Shown: one piece after another, positions 10,561-19,169 of the stretch | Layout of the letters: every line of letters begins with the position of its first letter | Position numbering within the stretch: position 1 is the stretch's first letter | Source of the DNA: Pseudomonas frederiksbergensis | GTDB taxonomy: Bacteria; Pseudomonadota; Gammaproteobacteria; Pseudomonadales; Pseudomonadaceae | Assembly: GCF_001874645.1 (NCBI RefSeq) | Contig: NZ_CP017886.1 | Location: forward strand, 2,666,001-2,730,000 | Direction: 5' to 3' | DNA: 64,000 nt | Made by a program: the position numbers and the translations under genes | Notes under the pieces: generated by a model | What the model was told of the DNA's origin: nothing | What the model saw: the letters and a program-made list of their open reading frames with translations, nothing else | Databases searched by the model: none

Positions 10561-10743
10561 TCATTTCAGGCCCGCCTGTTTCAAAATGCTGTTGATTGTT
10601 CCTTTTGGCAGATCCGCATCAGGATGCTTGATGGTTACCCTCCCTGATTTGCGCGAATGTTTGTATTGATGGTGGCTACCTTTGACCGCCACCAAATACC
10701 AACCGTCCTCTTCGATCATCCTGATCATTTCCCGACTACGCAT
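10561..10743 (-). CDS. hicA: HicA toxin (mRNA interferase)
   Basis: The 60-residue double-stranded-RNA-binding-fold toxin begins MRSREMIRMIEEDGWYLVAV and carries the catalytic-histidine segment KGSHHQYKH. HicA cleaves mRNA and is held by HicB. The frame is open further upstream (to 10827), but MRSREM at 10743 is the normal family start. It is first of hicAB; toxin-first order is typical. The system looks intact. Confidence 0.9.
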   Translation of the reverse strand: MRSREMIRMIEEDGWYLVAVKGSHHQYKHSRKSGRVTIKHPDADLPKGTINSILKQAGLK

Positions 10744-10873
10744 CACCCTCACCCTTTTCGACAGCATCCGCGATGCACTGTACGCGGCAAAGGGCGATCT
10801 CAATACACACGATACACACTCTGACAAATATTAGTCCATCAGAACGAAACCGCTTCTTTTGCTGGACGGGCGG

Positions 10874-11764
10874 CTAACGGGCCTGCGCAAACACCTCAGC
10901 CACCCAATCCACAAACACCCGAACCCGTGGCGACATGTGTCGGTTGTGCGGGTACAGCACCGACACCGGCATCGGTGGTGGCGGCGTGTCGAGCAACACC
11001 TCTTGCACCAACCCCTGGGAAATCTGCTCGGCCATGCGGTAGTGCGGGCACTGGATCAGCCCCAACCCGGCAACTGCCGAGGCCGCATAGATCTCCGCAC
11101 CAAACACCGACAGCGCACCGTCGATGGCGACTTCCTGGAGTTCGCCGTCGACCATGAATTCGAATGGGAACAGCTTGGCGGTGGTGCGCGAGACGTAGTT
11201 CACCGCGCGGTGGTGAGTGAGGTCCGCCAGGCTTTTCGGTTCGCCGTATTTACGCAGGTAAGCCGGGCTGGCGCAGGTGATCTGGCGCAAGGTGGCGACG
11301 CGCCGACCGATCAACGCCGAATCTCCCAAGGTGCCCGCGCGCAGCACGCAATCGACGCCCTCGGCGATCAGGTCGACGAAGCGGTCGGCCTCACTGATGG
11401 ACAACTCGATCTCCGGGTAGCGCTCCATGAACTGCGGCAATGCCGGGATCACGAAGTATTTGGCCAGGGTGCCGTGTAAATCGACCCGCAACCGCCCTTT
11501 CGGCGCCACCGTCCGAAATGCCTGCTCGGCTTCCTCCAGCTCTGCCAGCAACTGCACGCAACGCAGGTAATACGCCTCGCCATCGAGCGTCGGACGGACG
11601 CGTCGCGTGCTGCGTTCCAGCAATCGGGTGCCGAGCCAGGCTTCGAACTGGTTGAGGGTGTGGGTCAGCGTGGCGCGGGGCAGATTCAAGTCATCGGCGG
11701 CGAGCGTAAAGCTGCTGCGCTCGTAGATCCGTACAAAAACCTTCATCGCTTTGACTTGATCCAC
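10874..11764 (-). CDS. LysR-family transcriptional regulator
   Basis: The 296-residue protein has an N-terminal winged helix-turn-helix (SSFTLAADDLNLPRATLTHT, residues about 15-35) and a C-terminal LysR effector domain (RLRVDLHGTLAKYFVIPALP). The MDQVKAMKVFVRIYERSSFT start and overall form resemble the large clade that regulates a divergent oxidoreductase. It is divergent from the SDR gene at 11894 with 129 bases between, so that gene is its most likely target. Confidence 0.88.
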   Translation of the reverse strand: MDQVKAMKVFVRIYERSSFTLAADDLNLPRATLTHTLNQFEAWLGTRLLERSTRRVRPTLDGEAYYLRCVQLLAELEEAEQAFRTVAPKGRLRVDLHGTLAKYFVIPALPQFMERYPEIELSISEADRFVDLIAEGVDCVLRAGTLGDSALIGRRVATLRQITCASPAYLRKYGEPKSLADLTHHRAVNYVSRTTAKLFPFEFMVDGELQEVAIDGALSVFGAEIYAASAVAGLGLIQCPHYRMAEQISQGLVQEVLLDTPPPPMPVSVLYPHNRHMSPRVRVFVDWVAEVFAQAR

Positions 11765-11893
11765 ACGGAGCTCCTGACACTCGATTGTTGGCGATTATTG
11801 AACAGTCAAGGCAACTCTCGTGCATTTATCGCCATGAGTAAACATGTAAATCTGGCTTCACACCGAGCACACAACCACAAAGGAACCCTCTTC

Positions 11894-12634
11894 ATGACCA
11901 CTCAAACGTCGAAAGTTGCCATCGTCACCGGCGCCTCCCGCGGCATCGGTGCCGTAATCGCCAAACAACTCGCATCCGAAGGTTTCGCCGTCGCCATCAA
12001 CTACGCCAGCAGCGCCACTGAATCCTCAAAACTGGTTGTCGAACTGCGCCAGGCCGGCCATCAGGCCATAGCGATCAAAGCCGACGTGTCCAGCGCCGCC
12101 GACGTCAGCTGGATGTTCGACGAAACCGAAACGCAACTGGGCAAAGTCGACGTGCTGGTGAACAACGCCGGGATTCTTAAAGTGCTGCCGCTGGCAGAAC
12201 ACAGCGACGAACTGTTCGAACAGACCTTCGCCATCAACACCCGCGGCACCTTCAACACCCTGCGCGAAGCCGCGACCCGCCTGAATACCGGTGGCCGCAT
12301 CGTCAACTTTTCCAGCAGCACCGTGGGCATGAACCTGCCGGGCTACGCGGTGTACATCGCCAGCAAAGCGGCGGTGGAATCCCTCACCCAGGTATTCGCC
12401 AAGGAACTGCGCGGTCGCCACATCACGGTCAACGCGGTGGCCCCAGGTCCGGTCGCCACTGAGCTGTTCCTGCATGGCAAAAGCGAAGAACAAATCCAGA
12501 CCTTCGCCAAGATGCCGCCGCTGGAACGTCTCGGTCAGCCAGAAGACATCGCCAACGTCATTTCCTTCCTGGTCAGCCCGGCGGCTGGTTGGGTCAACGG
12601 GCAGATCCTGCGCACTAATGGCGGGTTGGTTTAA
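11894..12634 (+). CDS. SDR-family NAD(P)-dependent oxidoreductase
   Basis: The 246-residue classical short-chain dehydrogenase has the cofactor glycine motif TGASRGIG (residues about 13-20), the NNAG motif, and the catalytic Ser (NFSSSTVGM) and Tyr-Lys pair (YAVYIASKAAVE). The start ATG 11894 follows AAAGGA; the upstream in-frame extension lies in the divergent promoter. FabG-like in overall sequence, but its isolation and the divergent LysR gene suggest detoxification or secondary metabolism. Substrate unknown. Confidence 0.87.
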   Translation: MTTQTSKVAIVTGASRGIGAVIAKQLASEGFAVAINYASSATESSKLVVELRQAGHQAIAIKADVSSAADVSWMFDETETQLGKVDVLVNNAGILKVLPLAEHSDELFEQTFAINTRGTFNTLREAATRLNTGGRIVNFSSSTVGMNLPGYAVYIASKAAVESLTQVFAKELRGRHITVNAVAPGPVATELFLHGKSEEQIQTFAKMPPLERLGQPEDIANVISFLVSPAAGWVNGQILRTNGGLV

Positions 12635-12703
12635 GCGCCATTCTTCTGAACGACGCCTATGCTCGATACAGACCCTGATCCTTCAACTCAGGAGAATCAC
12701 ACC

Positions 12704-12961
12704 ATGCACACCACCATCATCATCAGCTTCGGCCTGGTCTTGCTGGCGCTAATGCTGTTCATCGGTGAGAAGCTCGGCTTCAGCCGTCAGACCCTGACCT
12801 ACAGCTTTGTCGTCCTGTGGCTGGCGCTGACGGTGATCAACGGCGCCATCGGCATGATTACCGCCGGGCAACCGCTGACCTCCGAGCTGATGGTGGGCTT
12901 CATGGTGTTCGGTGTGCCGGTGGCCGCTCTGGTGCTGTTCATGACCTTAAACATCGCCTGA
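12704..12961 (+). CDS. Small integral membrane protein, three predicted helices
   Basis: The 85-residue protein consists almost entirely of three hydrophobic segments: TIIISFGLVLLALMLFIGEK, TLTYSFVVLWLALTVINGAI and LMVGFMVFGVPVAALVLFMT. ATG 12704 has AGGAGA about eight bases upstream; an earlier ATG at 12659 lacks one. I do not recognise a function. It lies 69 bases after the SDR gene in the same direction and converges with betT. Confidence 0.75.
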   Translation: MHTTIIISFGLVLLALMLFIGEKLGFSRQTLTYSFVVLWLALTVINGAIGMITAGQPLTSELMVGFMVFGVPVAALVLFMTLNIA

Positions 12962-12977
12962 GCACCACCGGCCTCGG

Positions 12978-14978
12978 TCAACGCACCAGATGCAGGAACT
13001 GCATGTGCCGCTCGTACTGATCGAGGATGTCGTTAATGATTTGCTCCTTGGTGTAGCCCATCAAATCGTAGTCCTGACTGCCCTCGCTCAAGTGCACTTC
13101 GGCGCGGTAGTAGCGACGGTTACGCAGCTCCTTCGGCCCCATCCCACCACGGGCGAAGGACGGCGTGGAGTAACCGCGCATTTGCACCTGGTAGATGAAC
13201 GGATGCTGATCGCCGTGACCGATTTCCAGGCTGACGCTGTCGTTAGCCGGGTCCGGCTGAGCGATCACGTTCACCCCCTTCTCGACAAACACTGCAGTCA
13301 CTTCTTCAATCGCCGGACGTACCGTCGTGTCGAGGAAACGGTACACCTCGTCACGCGACGGAAAGTGCACGGCCTGACTCAAGCGCTGACGCCAGCCACC
13401 TTTGCCGCGCCGCGATGCCGAGACCGGCGCCAATGAATGCAACTGGGCAATCTGCTTCTGCGATTCGAGGTAGAACGCCTTGTGCAGCCCCCACATCATC
13501 AGCAACAGAATCATCGAAAACGGCAACGACGTCAGTACCACTGCTGACTTCAATGAGTCGATGCTGCCGGCGAACAACAACGCACTGGTGACCAGTGCTG
13601 TCATCGCGCCCCAGAACACCCGCAGCCATTTCGGCCCGTCTTCATCGGCGTTGCCACCCTTGGCGGACAGCGTCGAGAGCACCACGGTGCCGGAGTCGGC
13701 CGAGGTAACGAAGAACACGAAACTGATGAACACCGTGACGGCGATCACCGTTTTGCTCCACGGGTAGGTTTCCAGTAGCAGGTAAAGGGTCATCGACGGG
13801 TTGTCGATGGCCGACAGGCCAAGGGCACTCATGCCGTGGTTGAGCACCTGGTCGATGGCGCTGTTACCGAAGATCGACATCCACGCCAAGGTGAAACCGA
13901 GCGGAATCAACAGCACGCCGAAAACGAATTCGCGGATGGTCCGGCCACGGGAAATCCGGGCGATGAACAGGCCCACGAACGGCGACCATGCGATCCACCA
14001 GGCCCAATAGAACACCGTCCAGCCGCCCAGCCAGTCACTGGGTTTGTCATAGGCGTAAAGGTCGAAACTCTTCATCGGCAAGGCGCCGAGGTAATCGCCA
14101 AGGTTCTGGATCAAGGTGTTGAGCAAATGCTGCGTAGGGCCGGCGAACAGCACGAACAGCAACAGCGCGCAGGCCAGCAGCATGTTGATGTCGGACATCA
14201 CCCGCACGCCTTTATCAACGCCAGCGACAGCGACGATGATCGCCGCGCCCATCATCAGCGTGATCAGGCCGACCTGAATCCACTGGGTATGGGCAATGCC
14301 GAACAAGTAGTCGAGGCCGGAGTTGAGGTGCAACACGCCGAAGCCCATGTCAGCGCCGAGACCGAACACCGTGGCGATGATGCCGAAGCCATCCACCGCG
14401 TAACCGATCGGGCCGTTGATGCGTTTGCCGATCAGCGGATAAAGCGCCGAGCGCAAGGCCAGCGGCAAGTTATGCCGGTAGGCGAAATAAGCCAGCGCCA
14501 TGCCGACAAAAGCGAACACACCCCAGCCGTGCAGGCCCCAATGCAGAAACAGGATCTGCATCGCCTGGCGTGCCGCATCGGCCGTGCCGGCCTCACCCTG
14601 GGGCGGTTGCAGCATGTGCGTCAGCGGTTCGGACACGCAGAAGAAAAACAGCGTGATGCTGATCCCGGCGGCGAACAGCATGCCGGCCCAGGACAGGTAA
14701 CTGAATTCGGGCTCGTCGTGGTCGGCACCGAGCTTGATCTTGCCGTAGCCAGACAAGGCGGTGACCACCACGAAGACCAGATACAGGGTCATCGCCAGCA
14801 TGTAGTACCAGCCGACCGTATTGGCCGCCCAGTTTTGCGCCGCCAGCAGCCAGGCGCCGGACTGTTGCGGGAAGGCGATGACCACCAGGCCGAACAGTAG
14901 AATGAAGGTCGCCGCGAAGTAGAACACCGGCGGATTCATGCGGATCTGACCGCTTGGAGGGGTGAATGATGCACTCAT
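12978..14978 (-). CDS. betT: BCCT-family choline/betaine transporter BetT
   Basis: The 666-residue transporter has the BCCT core of about twelve membrane helices. The conserved tryptophan-rich segment reads GGWTVFYWAWWIAWSPFVGL, and the residues around it belong to the choline/betaine/carnitine family. The long hydrophilic C-terminus (about 150 residues, ending RHMQFLHLVR) is the osmosensing tail of BetT-type choline transporters. It imports choline using a proton or sodium gradient. A perfect palindrome resembling a BetI operator lies 93 bases upstream, which supports choline as substrate. The betIBA genes are not in the window. Confidence 0.9.
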   Translation of the reverse strand: MSASFTPPSGQIRMNPPVFYFAATFILLFGLVVIAFPQQSGAWLLAAQNWAANTVGWYYMLAMTLYLVFVVVTALSGYGKIKLGADHDEPEFSYLSWAGMLFAAGISITLFFFCVSEPLTHMLQPPQGEAGTADAARQAMQILFLHWGLHGWGVFAFVGMALAYFAYRHNLPLALRSALYPLIGKRINGPIGYAVDGFGIIATVFGLGADMGFGVLHLNSGLDYLFGIAHTQWIQVGLITLMMGAAIIVAVAGVDKGVRVMSDINMLLACALLLFVLFAGPTQHLLNTLIQNLGDYLGALPMKSFDLYAYDKPSDWLGGWTVFYWAWWIAWSPFVGLFIARISRGRTIREFVFGVLLIPLGFTLAWMSIFGNSAIDQVLNHGMSALGLSAIDNPSMTLYLLLETYPWSKTVIAVTVFISFVFFVTSADSGTVVLSTLSAKGGNADEDGPKWLRVFWGAMTALVTSALLFAGSIDSLKSAVVLTSLPFSMILLLMMWGLHKAFYLESQKQIAQLHSLAPVSASRRGKGGWRQRLSQAVHFPSRDEVYRFLDTTVRPAIEEVTAVFVEKGVNVIAQPDPANDSVSLEIGHGDQHPFIYQVQMRGYSTPSFARGGMGPKELRNRRYYRAEVHLSEGSQDYDLMGYTKEQIINDILDQYERHMQFLHLVR

Positions 14979-15070
14979 GAAGCGTGCACCTCGAGGGGGT
15001 AAAACGTGGCTGTCAATAACGGACTCAGCAAAGGCTAGCCTCCTGTTGTGAGCGGGCAGCGAACCACCGG

Positions 15071-15098
15071 TTTAACTTGAATGAACGTTCAAGTTAAA
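15071..15098. promoter_or_regulatory. Palindromic operator upstream of betT, BetI-like
   Basis: Perfect 11-bp arms TTTAACTTGAA (15071-15081) and TTCAAGTTAAA (15088-15098) surround TGAACG. TTGAA...TTCAA with a central AACGTT resembles the operators of BetI, the TetR-family choline-responsive repressor. It lies 93-120 bases upstream of the betT start. Confidence 0.65.
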
Positions 15099-15200
15099 CA
15101 TGGATGGCCTGTGAGGACTAATCGCAAGGCTCGGCGGTACGTCTCGTACGCTAGCTCATGGAAGGGTATGACGTGCTGATGTCGCGATCTTCCCCCATCC

Positions 15201-15284
15201 GTAGGAGCTGCCGCAGGCTGCGATCTTGAAGTGCCCACACACGTTACCAAAGGTCTAAAGATCGCAGCCTGCGCAAGCGCCTAC
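15201..15284. repeat. REP doublet, outward-facing order
   Basis: The reverse unit (15201-15227) comes first and the forward unit (15257-15284) second, opposite to most copies here. The forward unit has diverged (CCTGCGCAAGCGCCTAC). A fragment GTCGCGATCTTC at 15181 may be a remnant. Confidence 0.8.
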
Positions 15285-15309
15285 ATGGGGTTTGATGAGT
15301 CACGAAAAC

Positions 15310-16236
15310 CTACTTTTGTGTCCCGTCATCATGCTGCAGATTGGCCTGGGTCAGGTTGCAGCCGGCCGGTACGCTGCGGGTCAGCCAGACGTTGCCGCCG
15401 ATGGTCGAGCCCTTGCCGATGGTGATCCGTCCGAGGATGGTCGCGCCGGCATAAATCACCACATCGTCTTCAACGATCGGATGGCGCGGATGGCCCTTCT
15501 GCAACTGGCCGTCTTCGTCGGCCGGGAAGCGTTTGGCGCCGAGGGTCACGGCCTGATAGATGCGCACCCGCTCGCCGATGATCGCAGTTTCGCCGATCAC
15601 CACGCCCGTGCCGTGGTCGATGAAGAAGCTACGGCCGATCTGCGCGCCCGGATGAATGTCGATGCCGGTGGCCGAGTGAGCAATTTCCGCACTGATCCGC
15701 GCCAGCAGCGGGAGCCCGGCGCGGTACAAATGGTGGGCCAGACGATGGTGAATCACCGCCAGAATCCCTGGATAGCACAGCAGCACCTCATCAACGCTGC
15801 GCGCTGCCGGGTCACCGTGATACGCCGCCAGCACATCGGAATCCAGCAGGCTGCGCAGGCCCGGCAAGGCCAGGGCGAAATCCTGGATCAGGCTGATCGC
15901 TCGCGCCTCGACTTCGGTATCGACCTGGGTGCTTTGCCGCGCCACATAGCGCAGTTCCAGGCGTGCCTGAGCCAGCAACGCGTTCAGCGCCACATCCAGC
16001 GTATGCCCGACATAGAAATCTTCGCTCTCTTCACGCAGATCCACCGGGCCCAGACGCATCGGGAACAGCGCACCACACAGTGCTTCGAGAATCTCCGCCA
16101 TCGCCGCGCGCGATGGCAGCTCGCGCCCGCCTTGCTCGCCGCTGATACGACCGTTCTGCGCACGCCACTGGTCGCGGGCAGTGCGCAGTTGGCTGACGAT
16201 GGTCTGTAATTGCCAATGGCTGGAACGCTGGCTCAC
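15310..16236 (-). CDS. epsC: Serine O-acetyltransferase, EpsC/SRPBCC-type long form
   Basis: It acetylates serine with acetyl-CoA to O-acetylserine, the carbon skeleton for cysteine. The 308-residue protein has a helical N-terminal half and a C-terminal left-handed beta-helix of hexapeptide repeats, including ATGIDIHPGAQIGRSFFIDH and GTGVVIGETAIIGERVRIYQ, with the catalytic His in FIDHGTG. The frame extends to 16251, but GTG 16236 has GAGGAG about seven bases upstream and begins SQRSSHWQLQTIV, so I chose it. It is divergent from dcyD, linking cysteine synthesis and breakdown. It is longer than enteric CysE, matching the EpsC group. Confidence 0.88.
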   Translation of the reverse strand: MSQRSSHWQLQTIVSQLRTARDQWRAQNGRISGEQGGRELPSRAAMAEILEALCGALFPMRLGPVDLREESEDFYVGHTLDVALNALLAQARLELRYVARQSTQVDTEVEARAISLIQDFALALPGLRSLLDSDVLAAYHGDPAARSVDEVLLCYPGILAVIHHRLAHHLYRAGLPLLARISAEIAHSATGIDIHPGAQIGRSFFIDHGTGVVIGETAIIGERVRIYQAVTLGAKRFPADEDGQLQKGHPRHPIVEDDVVIYAGATILGRITIGKGSTIGGNVWLTRSVPAGCNLTQANLQHDDGTQK

Positions 16237-16371
16237 GGTAAAACTCCTCACGGGCTGCGGCCGGACGGTAAGGCCGCCTGAACGGCGTTCACTTTACGGT
16301 ATGCGCTCAAAGCGGAATTAAGAACGAATTGTGCTGTTCTCAGCACTTTTTGACATAAGCGATATTGTCGG

Positions 16372-16400
16372 TTGCCCGAGCAAATCGGCCTGCCTATAGT
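16372..16400 (+). promoter_or_regulatory. Sigma-70 type promoter for dcyD
   Basis: TTGCCC (16372-16377) and TATAGT (16395-16400) are separated by 17 bases, 31 bases before the dcyD start. Confidence 0.55.
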
Positions 16401-16430
16401 CCAGTCATCTCCCACAACCCGTGCGGCCCC

Positions 16431-17423
16431 ATGATCAAACAACAGCTGGCTCGTTTTAATCGTCTGGACCTTCTCGCCCATGCGACCGCCCTGGAAAAAC
16501 TCGAACGCCTGTCGGCCTGGCTAGGCCGCGATGTCTACGTCAAACGTGACGACCTGACACCGTTGGCCATGGGCGGCAACAAGCTGCGCAAGCTCGAATA
16601 CCTCGCCGCCGACGCGCTCGCACAAGGTGCCGACACGCTGATTACCGCCGGCGCAATCCAGTCCAACCACGTGCGCCAGACCGCTGCACTGGCTGCCAAG
16701 CTTGGCCTGGGTTGCGTCGCCTTGCTGGAGAATCCGATCGGTACCGATGACAGCAATTATCTGGGCAACGGCAATCGGCTACTGCTGGATTTGTTCGACG
16801 CCAAGGTTGAGTTGGTGGACAACCTCGACAACGCCGACCAACAGTTGCAGGCCTTGGCCGAGCGCCTGCGCAGCAACGGCAAGAAGCCCTATCTGGTGCC
16901 GATTGGTGGCTCCAACGCCTTGGGCGCGTTGGGCTATGTACGTGCCGGACTGGAATTGGCCGGGCAAATCGAGGACAGCGGCCTGGAGTTTGCTGCAGTG
17001 GTGTTGGCTTCGGGCAGCGCCGGAACTCACAGCGGTCTGGCCTTGGCGCTGAGCGAAGTGCTGCCGAATTTGCCGGTGATCGGTGTCACCGTTTCGCGCA
17101 GCGACGAAGACCAGCGACCGAAGGTCCAGGGCCTGGCCGAGCACACCGCCGAACTGCTGGGCGTGAGCCTGCCGGCGAGTTTCAAGGTTGAATTGTGGGA
17201 CGAGTATTTCGCGCCGCGTTACGGCGAGCCAAACGCCGGCACCCTGGCGGCAGTCAAGTTGCTGGCCAGTCAGGAAGGTCTGTTGCTCGACCCGGTCTAC
17301 ACTGGCAAGGCCATGGCCGGTTTGCTCGATGGTATCGGCCGACAGCGCTTCAATGACGGCCCGATCATCTTCCTGCACACCGGTGGCGCACCGGCGTTGT
17401 TTGCCTATAACAACTTTCTGTAG
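16431..17423 (+). CDS. dcyD: D-cysteine desulfhydrase (PLP enzyme, ACC-deaminase family)
   Basis: It converts D-cysteine to pyruvate, sulfide and ammonia. The 330-residue protein has the fold-type II PLP lysine in [18 protein letters not shown] (Lys about 51), the substrate loop [20 protein letters not shown] and the phosphate-binding [15 protein letters not shown] 16431 is in front of the conserved [16 protein letters not shown]; upstream codons lie across the promoter. ACC deaminase is the alternative within the family, but adjacency to the cystine importer and serine acetyltransferase favours D-cysteine. Confidence 0.88.
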   Translation: MIKQQLARFNRLDLLAHATALEKLERLSAWLGRDVYVKRDDLTPLAMGGNKLRKLEYLAADALAQGADTLITAGAIQSNHVRQTAALAAKLGLGCVALLENPIGTDDSNYLGNGNRLLLDLFDAKVELVDNLDNADQQLQALAERLRSNGKKPYLVPIGGSNALGALGYVRAGLELAGQIEDSGLEFAAVVLASGSAGTHSGLALALSEVLPNLPVIGVTVSRSDEDQRPKVQGLAEHTAELLGVSLPASFKVELWDEYFAPRYGEPNAGTLAAVKLLASQEGLLLDPVYTGKAMAGLLDGIGRQRFNDGPIIFLHTGGAPALFAYNNFL

Positions 17424-17430
17424 ATGGATC

Positions 17431-17499
17431 AAAAGATCGCAGCCTGCGGCAGCTCCTACGCATGGACACCCGTAGGAGCTGCCGCAGGCTGCGATCTTT
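17431..17499. repeat. REP doublet, inward-facing (dcyD/tcyJ)
   Basis: Near-perfect inverted pair of the standard unit with a loop of about 12 bases, starting eight bases after the dcyD stop; may also stop or stabilise the dcyD transcript. Confidence 0.9.
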
Positions 17500-17551
17500 A
17501 CCGAAGATGTCTAATATTCCAAAAAAGAATAACAATCTTAATTTATATTAT

Positions 17552-17580
17552 TTTCCTATCTAAAAGCCGTGTCATATAGT
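17552..17580 (+). promoter_or_regulatory. Probable promoter of tcyJLN with weak -35 box
   Basis: TATAGT (17575-17580) is a good -10 box; the -35 position (TTTCCT, 17552-17557) is poor, and the region upstream (17510-17560) is strongly AT-rich. This is what an activator-dependent promoter, for example one driven by CysB, looks like. Confidence 0.45.
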
Positions 17581-17596
17581 CCCGCCGCAGGCGCAA

Positions 17597-17710
17597 ATGG
17601 CGCGAGACGCATACGCTGCTTTTAGGGCACGATGTTGCAGTCGTTCAGTTCCCGGTTTTGCCTGCTTCGCCAAAAAACGTCTTCATAAAAAACACAGGGG
17701 CTCTTCATGA
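17597..17710 (+). CDS. Possible 37-residue cysteine-containing leader peptide upstream of tcyJ
   Basis: An ATG frame of 37 codons begins about 17 bases after the likely -10 box and ends with a TGA that overlaps the tcyJ ATG (ATGA). It contains three cysteines, including the adjacent pair in RARCCSRSVPGFACFAK, and ends in a basic stretch. Position and Cys codons before a cystine importer suggest a leader peptide sensing charged tRNA-Cys. Against it: no strong ribosome site, and an open frame of this size can occur by chance. Confidence 0.3.
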   Translation: MARDAYAAFRARCCSRSVPGFACFAKKRLHKKHRGSS

Positions 17711-18501
17711 CTATTTCTGTATTGCGTCGCACATTGCTGGTTGGCACTTTGGGGCTGGCTCTCGGCGCTGGTTGGTTGGGCCAGGCAGTTGCCGGCGAGC
17801 AGTTGGACAACATCAAGAAGGCCGGCGAGATCAAGGTTGGCCTGGAAGGCACCTACCCGCCGTTCAGCTTTGTCGGTGAAGACGGCAAGCTCACCGGTTT
17901 CGAGGTTGAGTTCTCCGAAGCCCTGGCCAAGAAGCTGGGCGTCAAGGTCAAGCTCAGCGCTACCCCGTGGGACGGCATCCTCGCCGCCTTGGAGTCCAAG
18001 CGCCTGGACGCCGTGATCAACCAGGTGACCATCTCGGAAGAGCGCAAGAAGAAGTACGACTTCTCCACGCCTTACACCGTTTCCGGTATTCAAGCGCTGA
18101 CCCTGAAAAAGAACGTCGACACCATCAAGACCGCCAGCGACCTGGCAGGCAAGAAAGTCGGCGTAGGCCTGGGCACCAACTACGAGCAATGGCTCAAGGA
18201 CAACCAGCCTAAAGCCATCATCAAGACCTATAACGATGACCCAACCAAGTTCCAGGACCTGCGCATCGGCCGCACCGACGCCATCCTGATCGACCGCCTG
18301 GCGGCCCTGGAATATGCCAAAAAAGCCACCGACACTGCCGCCGCTGGCGATGCTTTCTCCCGTCAGGAATCCGGTATTGCCCTGCGCAAAGGTGAGCCTG
18401 AGTTGCTGGCTGCGGTGAACAAGGCCATCGACGAACTGCGTGCCGACGGCACCTTGAAGAAGCTGTCCGAGAAGTACTTCAACGCTGACGTCACTCAATA
18501 A
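17707..18501 (+). CDS. tcyJ: Cystine ABC transporter, periplasmic binding protein
   Basis: The 264-residue protein starts with a signal peptide (LRRTLLVGTLGLALGAGWLG, cut near AVAGEQ) and then the family-3 solute-binding fold: IKVGLEGTYPPFSFVGEDGK and EVEFSEALAKKLGVKVKLS. It resembles FliY/TcyJ, which binds L-cystine in the periplasm. The stop overlaps the tcyL ATG (TAATGG), so the operon is tightly coupled. The context of dcyD and epsC supports cystine. Confidence 0.9.
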   Translation: MTISVLRRTLLVGTLGLALGAGWLGQAVAGEQLDNIKKAGEIKVGLEGTYPPFSFVGEDGKLTGFEVEFSEALAKKLGVKVKLSATPWDGILAALESKRLDAVINQVTISEERKKKYDFSTPYTVSGIQALTLKKNVDTIKTASDLAGKKVGVGLGTNYEQWLKDNQPKAIIKTYNDDPTKFQDLRIGRTDAILIDRLAALEYAKKATDTAAAGDAFSRQESGIALRKGEPELLAAVNKAIDELRADGTLKKLSEKYFNADVTQ

Positions 18502-19166
18502 TGGAAGCAGGTTTTCAACTCGCGCTGGACTCCGCGCCCTTTCTGCTCAAGGGCGCGTACTACACGGTAATTCTTAGCCTCGGCGGGATGTTTTTCGGCT
18601 TGCTGCTGGGCTTCGGCCTGGCGTTGATGCGCCTGTCGCGCTTCAAGTTGCTGAGCATGCTCGCCCGGGTCTATGTGTCGTTCTTTCGCGGCACGCCCTT
18701 GCTGGTGCAGCTGTTCCTGATCTACTACGGCTTACCGCAAGTGGGCATCGAGCTGGATCCGATCCCGGCGGCCCTGATCGGCTTTTCGCTGAATATGGCC
18801 GCCTACGCCTGTGAAATCCTGCGCGCCGCCATCGCCTCCATCGAGCGCGGCCAGTGGGAAGCTGCATCCAGTATCGGCATGACCCGCGCGCAGACCCTGC
18901 GCCGGGCCATCCTGCCGCAAGCTATGCGCACGGCGTTGCCGCCGTTGGGCAACAGCTTTATTTCGCTGGTCAAGGACACGGCGCTGGCCGCCACCATCCA
19001 GGTGCCCGAGCTATTCCGCCAGGCCCAATTGGTGTCTGCGCGCACCTTCGAAATTTTCACCATGTATCTGTCCGCTGCCCTGATTTACTGGGTACTGGCA
19101 AGCATCCTGGCGCATTTTCAAAATCGCCTGGAAGACCGGGTCAACCGGCATGACCTGGAGTCTTGA
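18501..19166 (+). CDS. tcyL: Cystine ABC transporter, permease
   Basis: This 221-residue membrane protein has about five helices and the polar amino-acid permease signature: FFRGTPLLVQLFLIYYGLPQ, followed by the coupling loop GQWEAASSIGMTRAQTLRRA and ILPQAMRTALPPLGNSFISL. It forms the inner-membrane channel with TcyN. It overlaps tcyJ by one base and is followed three bases later by tcyN. Confidence 0.9.
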   Translation: MEAGFQLALDSAPFLLKGAYYTVILSLGGMFFGLLLGFGLALMRLSRFKLLSMLARVYVSFFRGTPLLVQLFLIYYGLPQVGIELDPIPAALIGFSLNMAAYACEILRAAIASIERGQWEAASSIGMTRAQTLRRAILPQAMRTALPPLGNSFISLVKDTALAATIQVPELFRQAQLVSARTFEIFTMYLSAALIYWVLASILAHFQNRLEDRVNRHDLES

Positions 19167-19169
19167 AGC

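Noticed and set aside
10469..10564. Longer hicB start overlapping the hicA stop (ATGA)
   Set aside because: The extension lacks HicB similarity and the internal ATG 10468 has a strong ribosome site.
13836..14900. 354-codon frame antisense to betT, rich in His, Gln and Arg
   Set aside because: Composition is that of reversed membrane-protein codons; no start signal.
15098..15200. Possible short gene between the betT operator and the REP
   Set aside because: No frame with a ribosome site; only short palindromic fragments are present.
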